Below are positions 1 to 10,180 of a stretch of DNA of 64,000 nucleotides, in pieces. Both the position numbers and the translations under genes were made by a program. Numbering within the stretch: position 1 is the stretch's first letter; each line of letters begins with the position of its first letter. Under the pieces are notes generated by a model that was given only the letters and a program-made list of their open reading frames with translations, made no database searches and was not told the origin of the DNA. Source of the stretch: Aegilops tauschii subsp. strangulata (taxonomy: Eukaryota > Streptophyta > Magnoliopsida > Poales > Poaceae); contig NC_053036.3 of the NCBI RefSeq assembly GCF_002575655.3, positions 160,432,627-160,496,626 of the forward strand. Reading direction: 5' to 3'.

Positions 1-3000
1 GTATGGAAGAACTGACAGATGATGATAAGGTGGAGGAAATGTTGGATGACCTAGTTATCAAAGGTCAGAAGGTGGTGAACATAACAGTCATCAGAAGTGA
101 TGCTCCAAGACCTAGTGATTTGAACATTGGACCAGTTTGTGAGGAGCAGGTTCCATTATCTGAAATAGGTGTGCCAGTGGTGTATGAGATAGATACAGCA
201 GGAGTACTGTTTCCTAGCCCAACAAAGCCACAACCAGTGCCAGTGCAGGTCATTAACACACAGGAGAGTTCATTTTTGAAGCAGAAGTGTGCACCAGTAC
301 CAGAATTTGCAATGGAGAGGCATGCGTATTTCATGGAGCAAGACCAAGATCAAGAGCAAATTGAGCAACTGATGGAGCAGAAGAGGAATGAAGAGATTGA
401 GAAGTTCAGGAAAAAGGGGAAAGAAAAAGAGAAATACAAGGCAGCTAAAAGAAAACTTCCAGAGCTAATGGCTGAAGATTTCACTGATAGTGACAGTGAC
501 ACAAATTTACTAGCAGATGAGGATATAATTGCTAGGCTTGAGGCAATGAAGAAGCATAGAGATGATCCACTTCATCATATTGAAGGGGACACTGATGTGG
601 ATGAGCCATATGAAGCAGATGAGGAGGAGGAGGAGGAGGAGGAGAAGGCACCAGAGGAGGAGGAGGAGGAAGGGAGCAGCATAGGAGGAAGTAGCAGAGG
701 AAGTAAAAGAAAGGGGCCAACTATAAGATCTCATGCTAGTTTGGATGAGATTATTGAGGAAGATTGGTTTCCTTCATCTGATGAGGAGAGCAACCCTGGT
801 GACCTAAGTTAGGAGGACAATGATGGGGCTCAGATACCATGTGTGAAGCTTCCAACTGATAGGAAGAGCAGGGCTAAAAAGAGGAAGCCTAGAGTTTGGT
901 ATGATGAGCAAAGGGAGAACCCAGAAGAGCAATTTATGAAGAAGCTTTGTTTCCTAGATGTGACCCAGTTCAGGAGGGCACTTCTTAATTTTCACATCTC
1001 ACAAAATAGGAACCATGCCTTCCACAGGAACTGTCCAGACAGGATTATAGCTGTCTGCAAATTTGAGAATTGTCCATTTTTCATTGCAGCTTCTCAGATA
1101 GCACATGAGAAGACATTCTGTATAAAGAAACTGAACTTGCACCACAGCTGCCCAGTAGTAGGAGAGAGCACAAAAGTTACTGCTAAGTGGTTGGCACATG
1201 AATGTGAGCAACAGTTGAGGACAGACCCCAACACACCTGTCCAAACTATAATTTCAAACTTGAAGCAAAAGCATGGAATAGAGGTATCTATACATATGGC
1301 CTATAGGGCAAGAAAGCTAGCTAAAAATGTAGTCCTAGGAGATCAGAAGGCATAATATCATAGGATAAGGGATTACCTAGAAGCTGTGCTAGAAACCAAT
1401 CCAGGAAGTATATGCATTGTCACAACAAAGCATCTGAAACTACATCCAAGCAAAAACCCAAGATTCCATGGCTTGTTCATCTGCCTCAATGCTTGCAAAG
1501 AGGGTTTCCTTCATGGTTGCAGACCATTCATAGGTATGTGCACACCTACTAATTAACTAGTGACTCTACATTTATATGTGCACACCCACTAATTTGTTGG
1601 TAATCTACTTGTGATCTTGTATGATAGGTGTTGATGGTTGCTTCATAAAGTTGACAACAGGGCAGCAAATCTTGGCTGCCACTGGAAGAGATGGAAACAA
1701 TAACATATTTCCCATTGCTTTTGCAATAGTGGACAAGGAAAACACAACAAGCTGGTCTTGGTTTCTTACTCAATTAAAATATGCCATTGGTGGTGAGTCA
1801 GGCAAGTTTGGCTACTACACTATTATATCTGACAGGCAAAAGGTACTACTATCTCTACTCTAATCATTGCTTGCATTGCTTATTAATTGTCTTTGTTTAT
1901 TAATTTCATACATGGCATTGTTGTAGTATTCTCAAACTGTAGTTCATTCAAACAGGTCCTTCTTACAGCCATAAACAATGTATTCCCCAATTGCAAACAA
2001 AGATTCTGCCTTAGACATATTTATCAGAACTTTCAAACTGCTGGTTTTAGAGGGGAAGAGTTGAAGAAATACATGTATCAGGCAAGTTATTCCTATACTG
2101 AGCATGGTTATGTAACAGCAATGGAAGGCATGAAAAAGGAGTGTGAGCCAGCTTGGAAATGGCTATCTAGGATACCAAAACATACATGGGCTAGGCATGC
2201 CATGGACAACAATTGCAAAACTGACTTGGTAGTGAATAATATAAGTGAAGTTTTTAACAAGATGATACTTGATGTCAGAGCCAAACCATTAGAACTATGG
2301 TAGATGGGATCAGGACAAAGCTGTTAGTGAAGTTCAATGCAAATAGGACAAAGACTGAGACTGCTAAGTGGCAGATATGCCCAACATATGCTGAGAAGCT
2401 AGAGGAAGCAAAACATCATTCTAGGTTTTGTCAGTCTATCAAAGCTGGACCAGATCTCTTCCAGGTGACAAGTGGAGAAAGCACATATGCAGTTAACTTG
2501 TTGCTACATACATGTGGTTGTAGGAAGTGGGACATGTGTGGAGTACCTTGCAATCATGGTGTTTCTGCAATCAACAAGGCAAAACTACAGCCAGAAGATT
2601 TTGTTCATGATTTCTTCAAGAAACCAATGTATAAGGCAGCTTATAGTCCAATAGTTTTCCCTGTGCCTGGGCCTGATTTGTGGCCAAAGACTAGAACCCC
2701 TGACATTGAACCACCAGTGTTCAAAGAAAAGCCAGGAAACAAAGAGACAAAGAGGAGAAAGAGCAAGTTTGAAAAGCCAGCTCCAAAGGATACATCTAGG
2801 ATGGCAACTATCACTTGTAGCAATTGCAATAGGACTGGGCATAGATACACTAGTTGCAAGCAGGCTCTTAAACCAGCCCTAGCTATGAGAATGAACCAGC
2901 ACCAGGTAACTATTGTTGTAGGTCTTTGTAAAATTTCACATACCAGTTTCTAACATTTGTATGCTGTAATTTCAGGAAAACAGGAGAAATGATACACCCA

Positions 3001-3422
3001 GAACTGTATCTGCTCCTGCTCCCATGCCACCAAGGAGAAGTGCTCCTTCTGCTCTTGCTGCTGCTCAAACTGCAGCTCCAGCTCCACCAGCTCCAAGGGC
3101 TCCAAGGGTATCAAGGAGAGCTCCTTCTGCTCCTGCTTCAGCTCCAAGTGCACCAAGGAGAGCTCCTTCTGCTCCTGCTGCAGCTGTTGCTCCTCCTGCT
3201 ACAAGGGCAACAAAGAAAGCTAAAACTACAAGGACTGCAACTTCTACTGCTGGTGCTGGTCCAAGTTCTTCTACTACTGGTGCTGGTCCAAGTTCCTCTA
3301 CTGCTGCTGGGCCAAGAGGAAGAAACAAGTTCACCCCCCCAAGAGTTGCAGGTAGTGGAAGAGTGAGGAAGCCATCCTTTAAGATGTCTGAGTGGTTCAA
3401 CTGTTCTCAAGGGAGCGGGTGA
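1..3422 (+). pseudogene. MURA-like MULE transposase, spliced, inactivated
   Basis: This would cut and paste the MULE. It enters the window open, so its start may lie upstream. Exons are <1-1533, 1628-1842, 1956-2905 and 2976-3422; the three GT-AG introns restore the frame. In order it has an acidic Glu-rich stretch (about 600-680), the MuDR-type N-terminal domain with Cys/His residues (about 960-1200), and the catalytic domain with candidate Asp in VDGCF (1628-1645) and ISDRQK (about 1828-1842). These are followed by the RFCLRH motif and a later Glu in ISEVF. Next come a SWIM zinc finger (CGCRKWDMCGVPCNHG, about 2513-2565), a CCHC knuckle (CSNCNRTGHRYTSC, about 2815-2860) and an Ala/Pro/Ser-rich tail. 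In-frame stops lie at 810-812 (TAG) and 1353-1355 (TAA), and one base is lost near 2285-2303. It cannot make full-length transposase. Confidence 0.9.
1534..1627 (+). other. Intron 1 of the MURA-like gene
   Basis: A 94-bp GT-AG intron. Joining 1533 to 1628 creates the Gly codon of the conserved IGVDGCF start of the catalytic domain. Introns 2 and 3 are 1843-1955 and 2906-2975; both are GT-AG and phase 0. Confidence 0.85.
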
Positions 3423-3448
3423 AGTTGTGTTAATTTGTGGTGAGCTGA

Positions 3449-3710
3449 TGATGTTCAAAACATCTGCATTTTGGTTGTGATGACACCTTTCATGTAAGGT
3501 ACCCAGTGGACTTGTTGGGCTATGATGAAAACTTGTGTTGCTTCTGGTTAGCTGTTGATGTTCTAAACATCTTTATTCTGGTTGTCATGAGTACTTTCAT
3601 GTAAGGTACCTAGTGGACTTGTTGGTCTGTGATGAAAACTTGGTGTTGCTTCTGGTTAGCTGTTCATGTTCAAAACATCTTTATTTTGGTTGAGTACTTT
3701 CTGGTTAGTT
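3449..3710. repeat. 107-108-bp tandem repeat in the MURA 3' region
   Basis: A unit starting GATGTTC(A/T)AAACATCT and including TTTCATGTAAGGTACC and GTTGCTTCTGGTTAGCTGTT begins at 3450, 3557 and 3665. The third copy is shortened. It lies between the two convergent genes, where both 3' UTRs should end. The rest of 3711-3977 is AT-rich, with short repeats of an ACCATAGTTAACATCAT type and no gene. Confidence 0.8.
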
Positions 3711-3977
3711 GTGGCTCCTAATTTTCTTATTGTTTGCTAATAAGTGTGATGAATGTGGCTACTACTGTGATCCAAGATTACCTAATTTGATCATCTAGTT
3801 GTGACACCATAGTTAACATCATACTTAACAACATAGTTAACATCATGACACCATAGTTCAAAGCTTACAAGACATAGTTTAAGGCTACACCCTACTTCAA
3901 ATACTGCAAACTGCCACTAGTTCACACATTACAAACCATAGTTCAATGCTTGAAACTTAAGATAATGACCCACATGG

Positions 3978-5425
3978 TCAGATTACAAATCGCTCTTCAT
4001 CACAAATATCCTTGATGTCCTTCAGCTTTCTCTTGTTCTTGTCACTAGCTTTGACAAGATCAGCAATGTGAAACTCCAAATTCCTCCTCTCAGTGCTCAA
4101 CTTTTCCTTCTCCTTCAAATGAGCAAACTTCAGATTCCTAATCACATTACCTTGGGCAACCTGAATGCTCTTCAACTGGTCAACCTTTTGCTTCAGTTCT
4201 TTGTTCTTAGCATCCATTGCACCCAGCTGTTCCTTCAAAGCTGAAATATTGTTGTCCAAAGGAGGAGTGATCTCCTCATGTTCACCTTGTTGGACTTCAT
4301 TTTCCTTGTGAATATTGTCCTGGGTATCAAGTAGGGTGTTCACATCCTCAACAAGCTTCTCATAAGTCTCCTGTAGCTTGTTCTTCTGTGATGTGAGATT
4401 GTGGACAAGTGATGAATGTTTCAGACATGCCATCCTATTAGCACGCTGGCAATCCTCATACAAAAGCCATAGTTTGTGAAGAGCATTCTGCAGATGCTCT
4501 GGCCACTCCTCATCTACCCACTGAACAACACCACAACTGCTTGCTTCCTGCAAAACAACAAGTACAAATGCATTTACTTCCTTTTTCACTTCACTTCTAT
4601 TCAGTCCAATTCAAAACAACTATAGTATACTGCACATGCACAATTCAGCTCAATTCTGAATTTATATCTGAATTTTTAACAGCATACTACACTGAATTTG
4701 CTTCATTTATACCTTAATTTTTAACAGCACAATACAATTCAGTTCAATTCATTTACTTCATTTATATCTATGAACAATGCACTATGATACTTTTTAACAG
4801 CACAATTTACTTCACTCAGTCACTATGGATACCTTAATTTTATATCTATGTACTTAATTTTTATAGCACAATTTAATTCATTTACTTCATTTATATCACT
4901 GTGGTGTTCTTCATTTATATGTATGAACAATTCATTTACTTCACTCAGTCACTATGGTATGGTACATGACAGTACCTTTAACTAAACTACTAGGTGAACA
5001 GTGAACATGAACAATGAGTAGTGAACATGAACAATGAACAGTGCATATGAACAATTTATAGTTTCTTCACAAAATGAGCAAACTACAGATTTTTGCTAGC
5101 ACTCACATCAAGTCCACGGGCAATGAATCTCCTCCCAGTGCTAATCCCTTCGAAGCAAACATGCCTCTTCGCCGGCTGGCCATGCTCACACATCACCATC
5201 ACCTCATCGTCAACACCGGAGTAGTTCGGGTCCTCGATTGTAGTCGGGATCTACATCAACAAAAGAAACGCGCAAAATCCATCTCACGGGTTCAAATCGA
5301 GCAGGAAAAACAAAATCCCCAAACAAGAACCCTACCTACGGGTACACATCACTGACCTTGATAGGGGAGCCGCCTGAAGAGTACTCGTAGCCCGATTCCT
5401 CGCTGTTGTCGCTCCACGAAACCAT
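3978..5425 (-). CDS. GRF-type zinc finger plus coiled-coil protein of the MULE
   Basis: A spliced gene transcribed leftward. The ATG is at 5423-5425. Exon 1 is 5425-5357, exon 2 5250-5107 and exon 3 4547-3978. All junctions are GT-AG and phase 0, giving about 260 codons with no internal stop. Residues 24-87 look like a plant transposon-associated GRF zinc finger: C44-x-H46-G, then GRRFIAR, then C76-GVVQW, then EEWP. The expected third metal ligand, Cys after GRRFIA, is Arg68 (CGT, one step from TGT), so metal binding may be impaired. Residues from about 105 to the end are Lys/Glu/Leu-rich and read as a long coiled coil suited to oligomerisation. GRF fingers occur in DNA-processing proteins; its role here is unknown. 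Convergent placement inside the MULE suggests an accessory protein. The splice model is mine; no transcript was seen. Confidence 0.8.
4548..5106 (-). other. Intron 2 of the GRF gene, AT-rich
   Basis: A 559-bp GT-AG intron holding many copies of short phrases such as CACAATT, ATTCATTTACTTC and TTTATATC. Intron 1 is 5251-5356. I see no gene or RNA inside either. Confidence 0.75.
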
Positions 5426-5639
5426 GGCGGACGGCGGCGAGCTGGCTTCTCACCGACGGCGACCAGAGCCAGAGAGAGGAGCCAGAGAGGGGCGAGAGAG
5501 AGAGAGAGAGGGCGCGGGGGATCTGTCTGGCGAGCACCGACAGGACCGACCGGCGCGGCGTCTTGAGCATTTTGTTCCTAACGGCGCCGTTTGCCTGTCC
5601 GTCACGCCACGTCAGCGTTTTCGGGGCCCACCTGTCGGA

Positions 5640-5785
5640 AAAGAGATCAAACGAGGCTAAACGGCTGTTCAGTGCTTTTTGCAACGGGTTAAGAGATTTT
5701 ACGGTGTTTTTTGCAACAGATTAACGACTTGGTAGTTTCCTGCAAACCTAGCCACAAATGTGATGGTTTCTTGCAATTGACTCGC
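5640..5785. repeat. Right terminal region of the MULE (putative TIR)
   Basis: On the minus strand this reads inward from about 5783 as GAGTCAATTGCAAGAAACC, then GCAGGAAACTACCAAGTCG, GTTGCAAAAAACACC and GTTGCAAAAAGCAC. Such spaced TGCAA-AAA phrases typify grass MULE ends. The exact end base is uncertain because the partner is outside the window. Confidence 0.6.
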
Positions 5786-6129
5786 TTCCATCTTTTGTTC
5801 AAATCTTCTACAGCCCCATACTGCATCACGGATACAAAAGGGTGAGAACTAAGAAGACAAACGGAACCATTAGGGGCCTAGATAAAATGTTGTTTGCTGC
5901 TAATCTCACTTTCAAAATCATTATTAGCACTTAACAAAACATAACATATCAGAATTTCCTAACAAATAAAAAGCTATAGTTCACACTCTGTTTCTCTTTC
6001 AGAAATTACAAAGTATCATGTGAATGCCCAAGATGAGACATTATACATGCTATACTAAAAGTAAGATGGCATCAAACGAACTATGAATCCATTTATGATC
6101 TGACCAACACAGGGGAAAGAAACAACAGC
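5786..6129. other. Intergenic, no gene seen
   Basis: AT-rich sequence between the MULE end and the gene-fragment cluster. It contains no convincing ORF, repeat or RNA gene. Confidence 0.5.
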
Positions 6130-6250
6130 TACCTGAATGATCGCCCAGACGGCGGCCGCGAGGGGCACCCAGTTAGACAATGGCACGACCCAGCACTCAA
6201 CGAACCACGCGAAGAGGCCGAGCAGGATTAATTTTCTTGGAAGATACTGA
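6130..6250 (-). pseudogene. Fragment of a hydrophobic (membrane) protein exon
   Basis: On the minus strand about 35 hydrophobic codons (LLGLFAWFVECWVVPLSNW, then VPLAAAVWAIIQ) end at an ATTCAG/GTAGCTG sequence that looks like a splice donor. It reads like one membrane-spanning exon cut from a host gene I do not recognise. It abuts the WD40 fragment in a different frame, so the two were probably joined secondarily. Confidence 0.4.
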
Positions 6251-6357
6251 CTTGTCAAAAGTCAGATGCCATGACCAGATCTTGCCATCTTCAGATACCG
6301 ATGCTAGATATGTCATGGTCCCTTGATACATGTTCTGGTTCGACTCTATATCAAGAA
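6251..6357 (-). pseudogene. WD40-repeat gene fragment
   Basis: The minus strand encodes YLASVSEDGKIWSWHLTF followed by DKSVSSKKINP. The S-x-DGKIWSW core is typical of a WD40 repeat blade. Only about 35 codons are present, with no start or stop of their own. The frame ends where the membrane-protein fragment begins. Confidence 0.55.
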
Positions 6358-6364
6358 ATTATTT

Positions 6365-7005
6365 AGTGTGAAGATTGCACATGTGCGAAATCCTGAGATT
6401 GTTTGCCAATGTTAAGAATAGGGAAAAGATAAAGAACAGAAATAATTCACTCGCTCTCCACAAGATCAGGTTGACGCCGTTCTGCTGCATGAGCGACAGT
6501 AGCACGTCCCGCACCGCCCGGAGCAGATCCCGCCGTCCCGCTCCCACAATTTCTTTATATGGGTAGGGATGGTTCAGAACATTTTTCTGGAATACGCATG
6601 AGCATGCGTATCATATATTAAAGAAGAAGCGGCAAAGAAGCCGGATAGAATGCCTTCCGGCCATCACAGGAATTAGCATCCACATCCACCAAACACACCC
6701 ACCACGCGTACTACAATACTTGCTTCACCTAGGCCAACCTCATGCCCATGGCCATGGGGCAAGCCACAGATCAACCGAGCCGTGTCACAACCTCTGCCGA
6801 AGACCTCTACAACAAGACCAAAACTCGAGACCAACACAGACCAACGTACTCAACCCATTACGCCAAGAAGAAGTCGGCAAGTGGACGGCAGGGCCTGGAC
6901 GGACCTAGAGACGGCATCAAGGGATGGTTCAGAACATTCAGAGTGGCCATTCCCACAGAAGATTTTGATTTCCTCAGAGCGATGATTAACCTAGCCAGCT
7001 AGTCA
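6365..7005 (-). pseudogene. Gene fragment split by a LINE insertion
   Basis: Minus strand. One open segment (about 7000-6920) reads IALRKSKSSVGMATLNVLN; a second (about 6583-6450) reads GAGRRDLLRAVRDVLL and then SLMQQNGVNLILWRAS. If the intervening 336-bp LINE copy and one target duplication are ignored, the frame is continuous. I do not recognise the parent gene. With the two neighbouring fragments it looks like a chimeric capture of several host genes, as in Pack-MULEs or Helitrons. Confidence 0.4.
6584..6919 (-). mobile_element. 5'-truncated LINE copy with 19-bp target duplication
   Basis: The 19-bp sequence AGGGATGGTTCAGAACATT occurs at 6565-6583 and again at 6920-6938, flanking this insert. 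On the minus strand the insert ends TTTAATATATGATACGCATG, then a short A run, like grass LINE 3' ends. A long target duplication plus an A-rich end is the LINE signature. Only the 3' part is present. Confidence 0.7.
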
Positions 7006-7097
7006 TTTTCAGGCTTGGGACTAAAGCTTCAGAAAATCTCAAGGTTCCGTGATTCGAAGGTTATGTTCTCAAGACAGATTTGCATCGGTTTTTAGGA

Positions 7098-7225
7098 CAT
7101 TCACATCAGAATTCAAACTAAGAATCTCATAGGTCATCCCCACGCTGAGCACAACACTACTCATTCACATCAGAATTCAAACTAAGAATCTCATAGGTCA
7201 TCCCCACGCTGAGCCGAGCACTACT
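7098..7225. repeat. 64-bp tandem duplication
   Basis: The segment starting CATTCACATCAGAATTCAAA at 7098 is repeated from 7162 with few changes (differences around CTGAGCACAACACT versus CTGAGCCGAGCACT). Confidence 0.9.
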
Positions 7226-7988
7226 CACCAGCGATGAGATCGAACGCAGATGGAGGCGCGGGAGAGGGAGCACGGAGATCCCAACCGGGAGCACGACCCT
7301 CCTTCCGAGTCCCCTCCCGGAGGATGAGCAGCGAGACAGAGACACACGGGCAGAGGTCCGTGCTGTTGCTGCAGACGAGGCCAAGGTCGGGGGCGGTGAC
7401 GTCGTCTGTTAGGGGTGGAGAACCTCTCTCCCGTCGCGGCCCCCCTTCCGCTGCCGTACTCGAGGAAGAAAGGGAGAGGTGGAGGGCTAGAAATAGGCTA
7501 GGGCACGGGAAAGGGGAGGAGAAGACGAGAGAAATGGCGGCGGCGGCGGAGGCGGAGGCTTTGGAGGTTGCGTGCCAGAGCTGATGTGACGATGTGGGGT
7601 GAAAGAAAAGTAGAGGTTACCTTCCAAAGGAAGGAAGGGATCCATCGCTAGTTTTTTTTATACTTCGCCACAGTAAAGACGGGGACGAGCGATGCCGATG
7701 GGAGCCTGATGGATGCATTTTTTTGTCGTACATGCGAACGCGCGAGGAGACGCCTTTGATGCGCACGTTAATGTTTTGGATGCAACGGATCCATCGTGTT
7801 TGACCGGTCAACAAAGGTTTCCGACTCTGAAACACCACATCAATTCCTCTCGCGGTTGCATGTGTTTCCCGCACAAACAATTCATGAGCGTACCATGCGG
7901 CGGCCGACCATAATTTACATGTCACACGGAAAATTTGAGGTGGCAGTAGCCACCAGCTATTGTGCTATGCATTCAATGATCACAAGGG
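7226..7988. other. GC-rich then mixed intergenic DNA, no supported gene
   Basis: 7226-7610 is GC-rich and open in several frames on both strands, including a run from ATG at 7534 (MAAAAEAEALEVACQS, then stop). No domain or homolog is recognised, and the openness is explained by base composition. It could be the 5' end of a lost gene. From 7611 to 7988 I see nothing. Confidence 0.4.
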
Positions 7989-8094
7989 CATCGACCCGTT
8001 GGCTGGGCAGCTAGGGTTGCTGCCAGCCCACTCAAGTTTGAGTCCCGACTCAGACGCACAACGTTCAAGGAGTTTCTCCTATAAAAAAATACCA
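7989..8094 (+). mobile_element. SINE-like, tRNA-derived element
   Basis: Carries TTGGCTGGGCAGCTAGGG (box-A-like) and AAGTTTGAGTCCCG (box-B-like, near the GGTTCGANTCC consensus), then AGTTTCTCCTATAAAAAAAT. ACAAGGG at 7982-7988 and 8095-8101 may be the target duplication. The structure fits a short pol III-derived SINE of the Au type common in grasses. Confidence 0.55.
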
Positions 8095-8536
8095 ACAAGG
8101 GTTAGCCTTTGAATTGGTCTCATTTTTCACAAGCATTCTTGTTTTCACGGCTCTACGACACAATGGACGAGGGCAATTTACTGGCGAAACAACCGACCAT
8201 TATAAAGCAGACAAAACGCAGTGTATTTACACTTCGAAACATGTAGCAGCTCGTCTTATTACACCACATGAATATGTCAGCACGCATCAGCCACCCGTCA
8301 GTGCATGCACACACCATCTCAATTCTGAACCAAGAATGAATAACCAACCAAAGAACACAAGATCCGGCACCAAAACTAGACCTCCACATTCTCAATTCTC
8401 AACCAACAATAACCATGCCACGGCCGCCCCATTCCCCCGCCGGCATCGGTCGCCGGCCAGCTGGCCGCAGTGCCAGCCACGCACGCTAGGCGCTAGCTGC
8501 ATCTCGATCGCCAGCGATCTGATCGCTCGCTAATCT

Positions 8537-8884
8537 CTACTCGGCGGCGGCGCCTTGGTCGAAGTTGAGCGCGTAGCTCTTGGAGTCGTAGCTGAAGCAG
8601 GCCTTCCTCCTCCGCGCCCCGCCGCCGCCGCCCCTCCTCCTCGCCATGATCTCCTGCGCCACCGCCTTCCACCGCAGCTTCGCCCTGGCCGACCGCTCCT
8701 CCTGCGCGATGCGCCTGATCTCCTCCCCGCCCTCCCCGCTCAGCGCCCTGTACTCCAGCCGCCGGGCCGACGACGCCCGAGACAGCGACCGCCCGAAGCA
8801 CCCGAAGCTCTGCGGCATGAAGTCGTCGTCCATCGCCGCCGCGGCCGGCATCGGCGCCGCCGTCTGGTGCACCAGGCTGGCCAT
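8537..8884 (-). CDS. Small plant-specific protein with YDSKSYALNFDQG C-terminus
   Basis: A 115-codon intronless frame on the minus strand. Near the N-terminus it has a Ser/Arg stretch (GCFGRSLSRASSARRLEYRA). The middle is an Arg-rich, probably helical segment (ARAKLRWKAVAQEIMARRR). The end is FSYDSKSYALNFDQGAAAE. A basic RWK helix followed by a YDxxSYALNFD(D/E/Q)G motif is a pattern I recall from a family of small uncharacterised plant proteins. No signal peptide or membrane segment is seen. A TATA-like box lies about 110 bp upstream of the start, which supports a real gene. The cellular role is unknown. Confidence 0.75.
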   Translation of the reverse strand: MASLVHQTAAPMPAAAAMDDDFMPQSFGCFGRSLSRASSARRLEYRALSGEGGEEIRRIAQEERSARAKLRWKAVAQEIMARRRGGGGGARRRKACFSYDSKSYALNFDQGAAAE

Positions 8885-8993
8885 GGGAATGCACGAAGCT
8901 AGCTAGCGATCACAGTACAGGAACAGGTGAGTAGCGAAGTATGGAGACGGGACGCGATCAATGCGGGGCTGTGATCTGCTAGATCCAGAGACG

Positions 8994-9004
8994 GATATAT
9001 AATG
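8994..9004 (-). promoter_or_regulatory. TATA box for the small gene at 8884
   Basis: The minus strand reads CCATTATATATCC about 110 bp upstream of the ATG at 8884, in a moderately GC-rich setting. That leaves room for a 5' UTR of about 80 bp. Spacing and sequence fit a plant core promoter. Confidence 0.5.
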
Positions 9005-9412
9005 GCTGCCCGGGCGCGGCGATGAACTGTCCGATCTCGAACGGCGCCATGGCAGCATGGCCCGAGATTAGGTGCCTTGTTTATTGGCCGCGGCCCATAA
9101 AGAAATGGCAAGGTGCGGGATAGCAAGTGTACCCGAACGTCCTTGTTTTTATCCTGCATTTGGCGCCATCAGGGAATTCCTGCCGGGCTTTGACTGCTCG
9201 CAACGTGACCCCATGTGTTTCTGATGAATGTTTTAAGAGTACTACGTTCGTAAAGTAAAATGACAGTGGTGATCACCAGTAGCTGTGAAGTAAACGCCCA
9301 ACTGCACCGGATGAACTGGCCTATGTGTACAAATTAAGGAGAGCACGTAGTGAGGGAAAAACTCAAGCTTTCTAAGAAGCAGAAACTAGCAACTGCATCA
9401 AAGGAAAATGTA

Positions 9413-9465
9413 CTCCCTCCGTCCCAAAATGTAACACGTTTTTTGACATTTTGGGATGGACGGAG
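9413..9465. mobile_element. Short Stowaway-type MITE
   Basis: Left end CTCCCTCCGTCCCAAAATG and right end (inverted) CTCCGTCCATCCCAAAATG are flanked by TA at 9411-9412 and 9466-9467. This is the Tc1/mariner-type Stowaway terminal repeat with TA target duplication. At 53 bp it is almost only terminal repeats. Confidence 0.85.
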
Positions 9466-9467
9466 TA

Positions 9468-10180
9468 GCAAGTAAAACATCCGGAGTGTGTGTTGCAAAG
9501 TTGCCTAGATGTTGATGCCAAAGTTGTCAAGTGTACAAGCTTATAGAATAAGCATGGTGGCATAACTATACCAGCAAAGCCAGCCGGTGAGAGTGGTCCA
9601 AAACCTAGAATATCACAAACATCAACAGGCAACGGCATCTCCCATAAACAAAAGCGCACACCGAGCACGATATCAGCAGCACAGTACGACAGTCGAGCCA
9701 AACCTCCCGACTTGAGTAAACCACCAGCCCTGACATGCATCTTGGTTGGCATCAACCCATGCTGCCGCAACCACTGATCAGCGGTCAAGCCCCCTAACCA
9801 CGGCACTTGGAAATGTATGCAAGTTGAGGGGCAGCATATGCTGCCGATTAGTTTGAGATTCAGCCAACAAACAAATCTAAAGGGCAAGTGCGTACGATAT
9901 CTCCAATCTATTCAGATCAAGCATCCAACTTGGTTGAGATCATGCACGCACCATTATTCGGGCCAGCCAGCGGCGCTGGTACCTGCTTCTGCTTGGTTTG
10001 GTCAATCATTGCAAAGGGTTTAGCGTTCGTGTTACAAAACATGCCTGATTGCTTCTTGTGCGGCACGCCATCTGAGTGCTGGACTAAATGGACAGGATAG
10101 CAGATTGGCAGATCACACACATCTTTGGCGTATGGCCACAGCTGAGAAGTGCTTGATGCTTGATTTCAGTTAAGTCATTA
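9468..10180. other. Intergenic, uncertain minus-strand open frame
   Basis: A 171-codon minus-strand frame (9887-9372) holds phrases such as VPWLGGLTADQWLRQHG but runs straight through the Stowaway at 9413-9465 and has no recognised domain. Part of it could be a host-gene fragment. No other feature is seen. Confidence 0.3.

Larger units (their letters stand above)
1..5785. mobile_element. Mutator-like element (MULE), right part, two convergent genes
   Basis: A MURA-like transposase gene runs rightward to 3422 and a GRF-zinc-finger gene runs leftward from 5425 to 3978, tail to tail. Beyond the second gene, 5640-5785 reads on the minus strand as repeated TTGCAA-type motifs (ATTGCAAGAAACC, GTTGCAAAAAACACC, GTTGCAAAAAGCAC), the style of terminal inverted repeats in grass MULEs. 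The left end lies before position 1, so neither the matching terminal repeat nor the usual 9-bp target duplication can be checked. The convergent layout recalls mudrA/mudrB of maize MuDR, but the second protein is not MURB. Confidence 0.8.

Noticed and set aside
9372..9887. 171-codon minus-strand frame
   Set aside because: It runs through a Stowaway and its flanks and has no recognised domain; possible fragment only.
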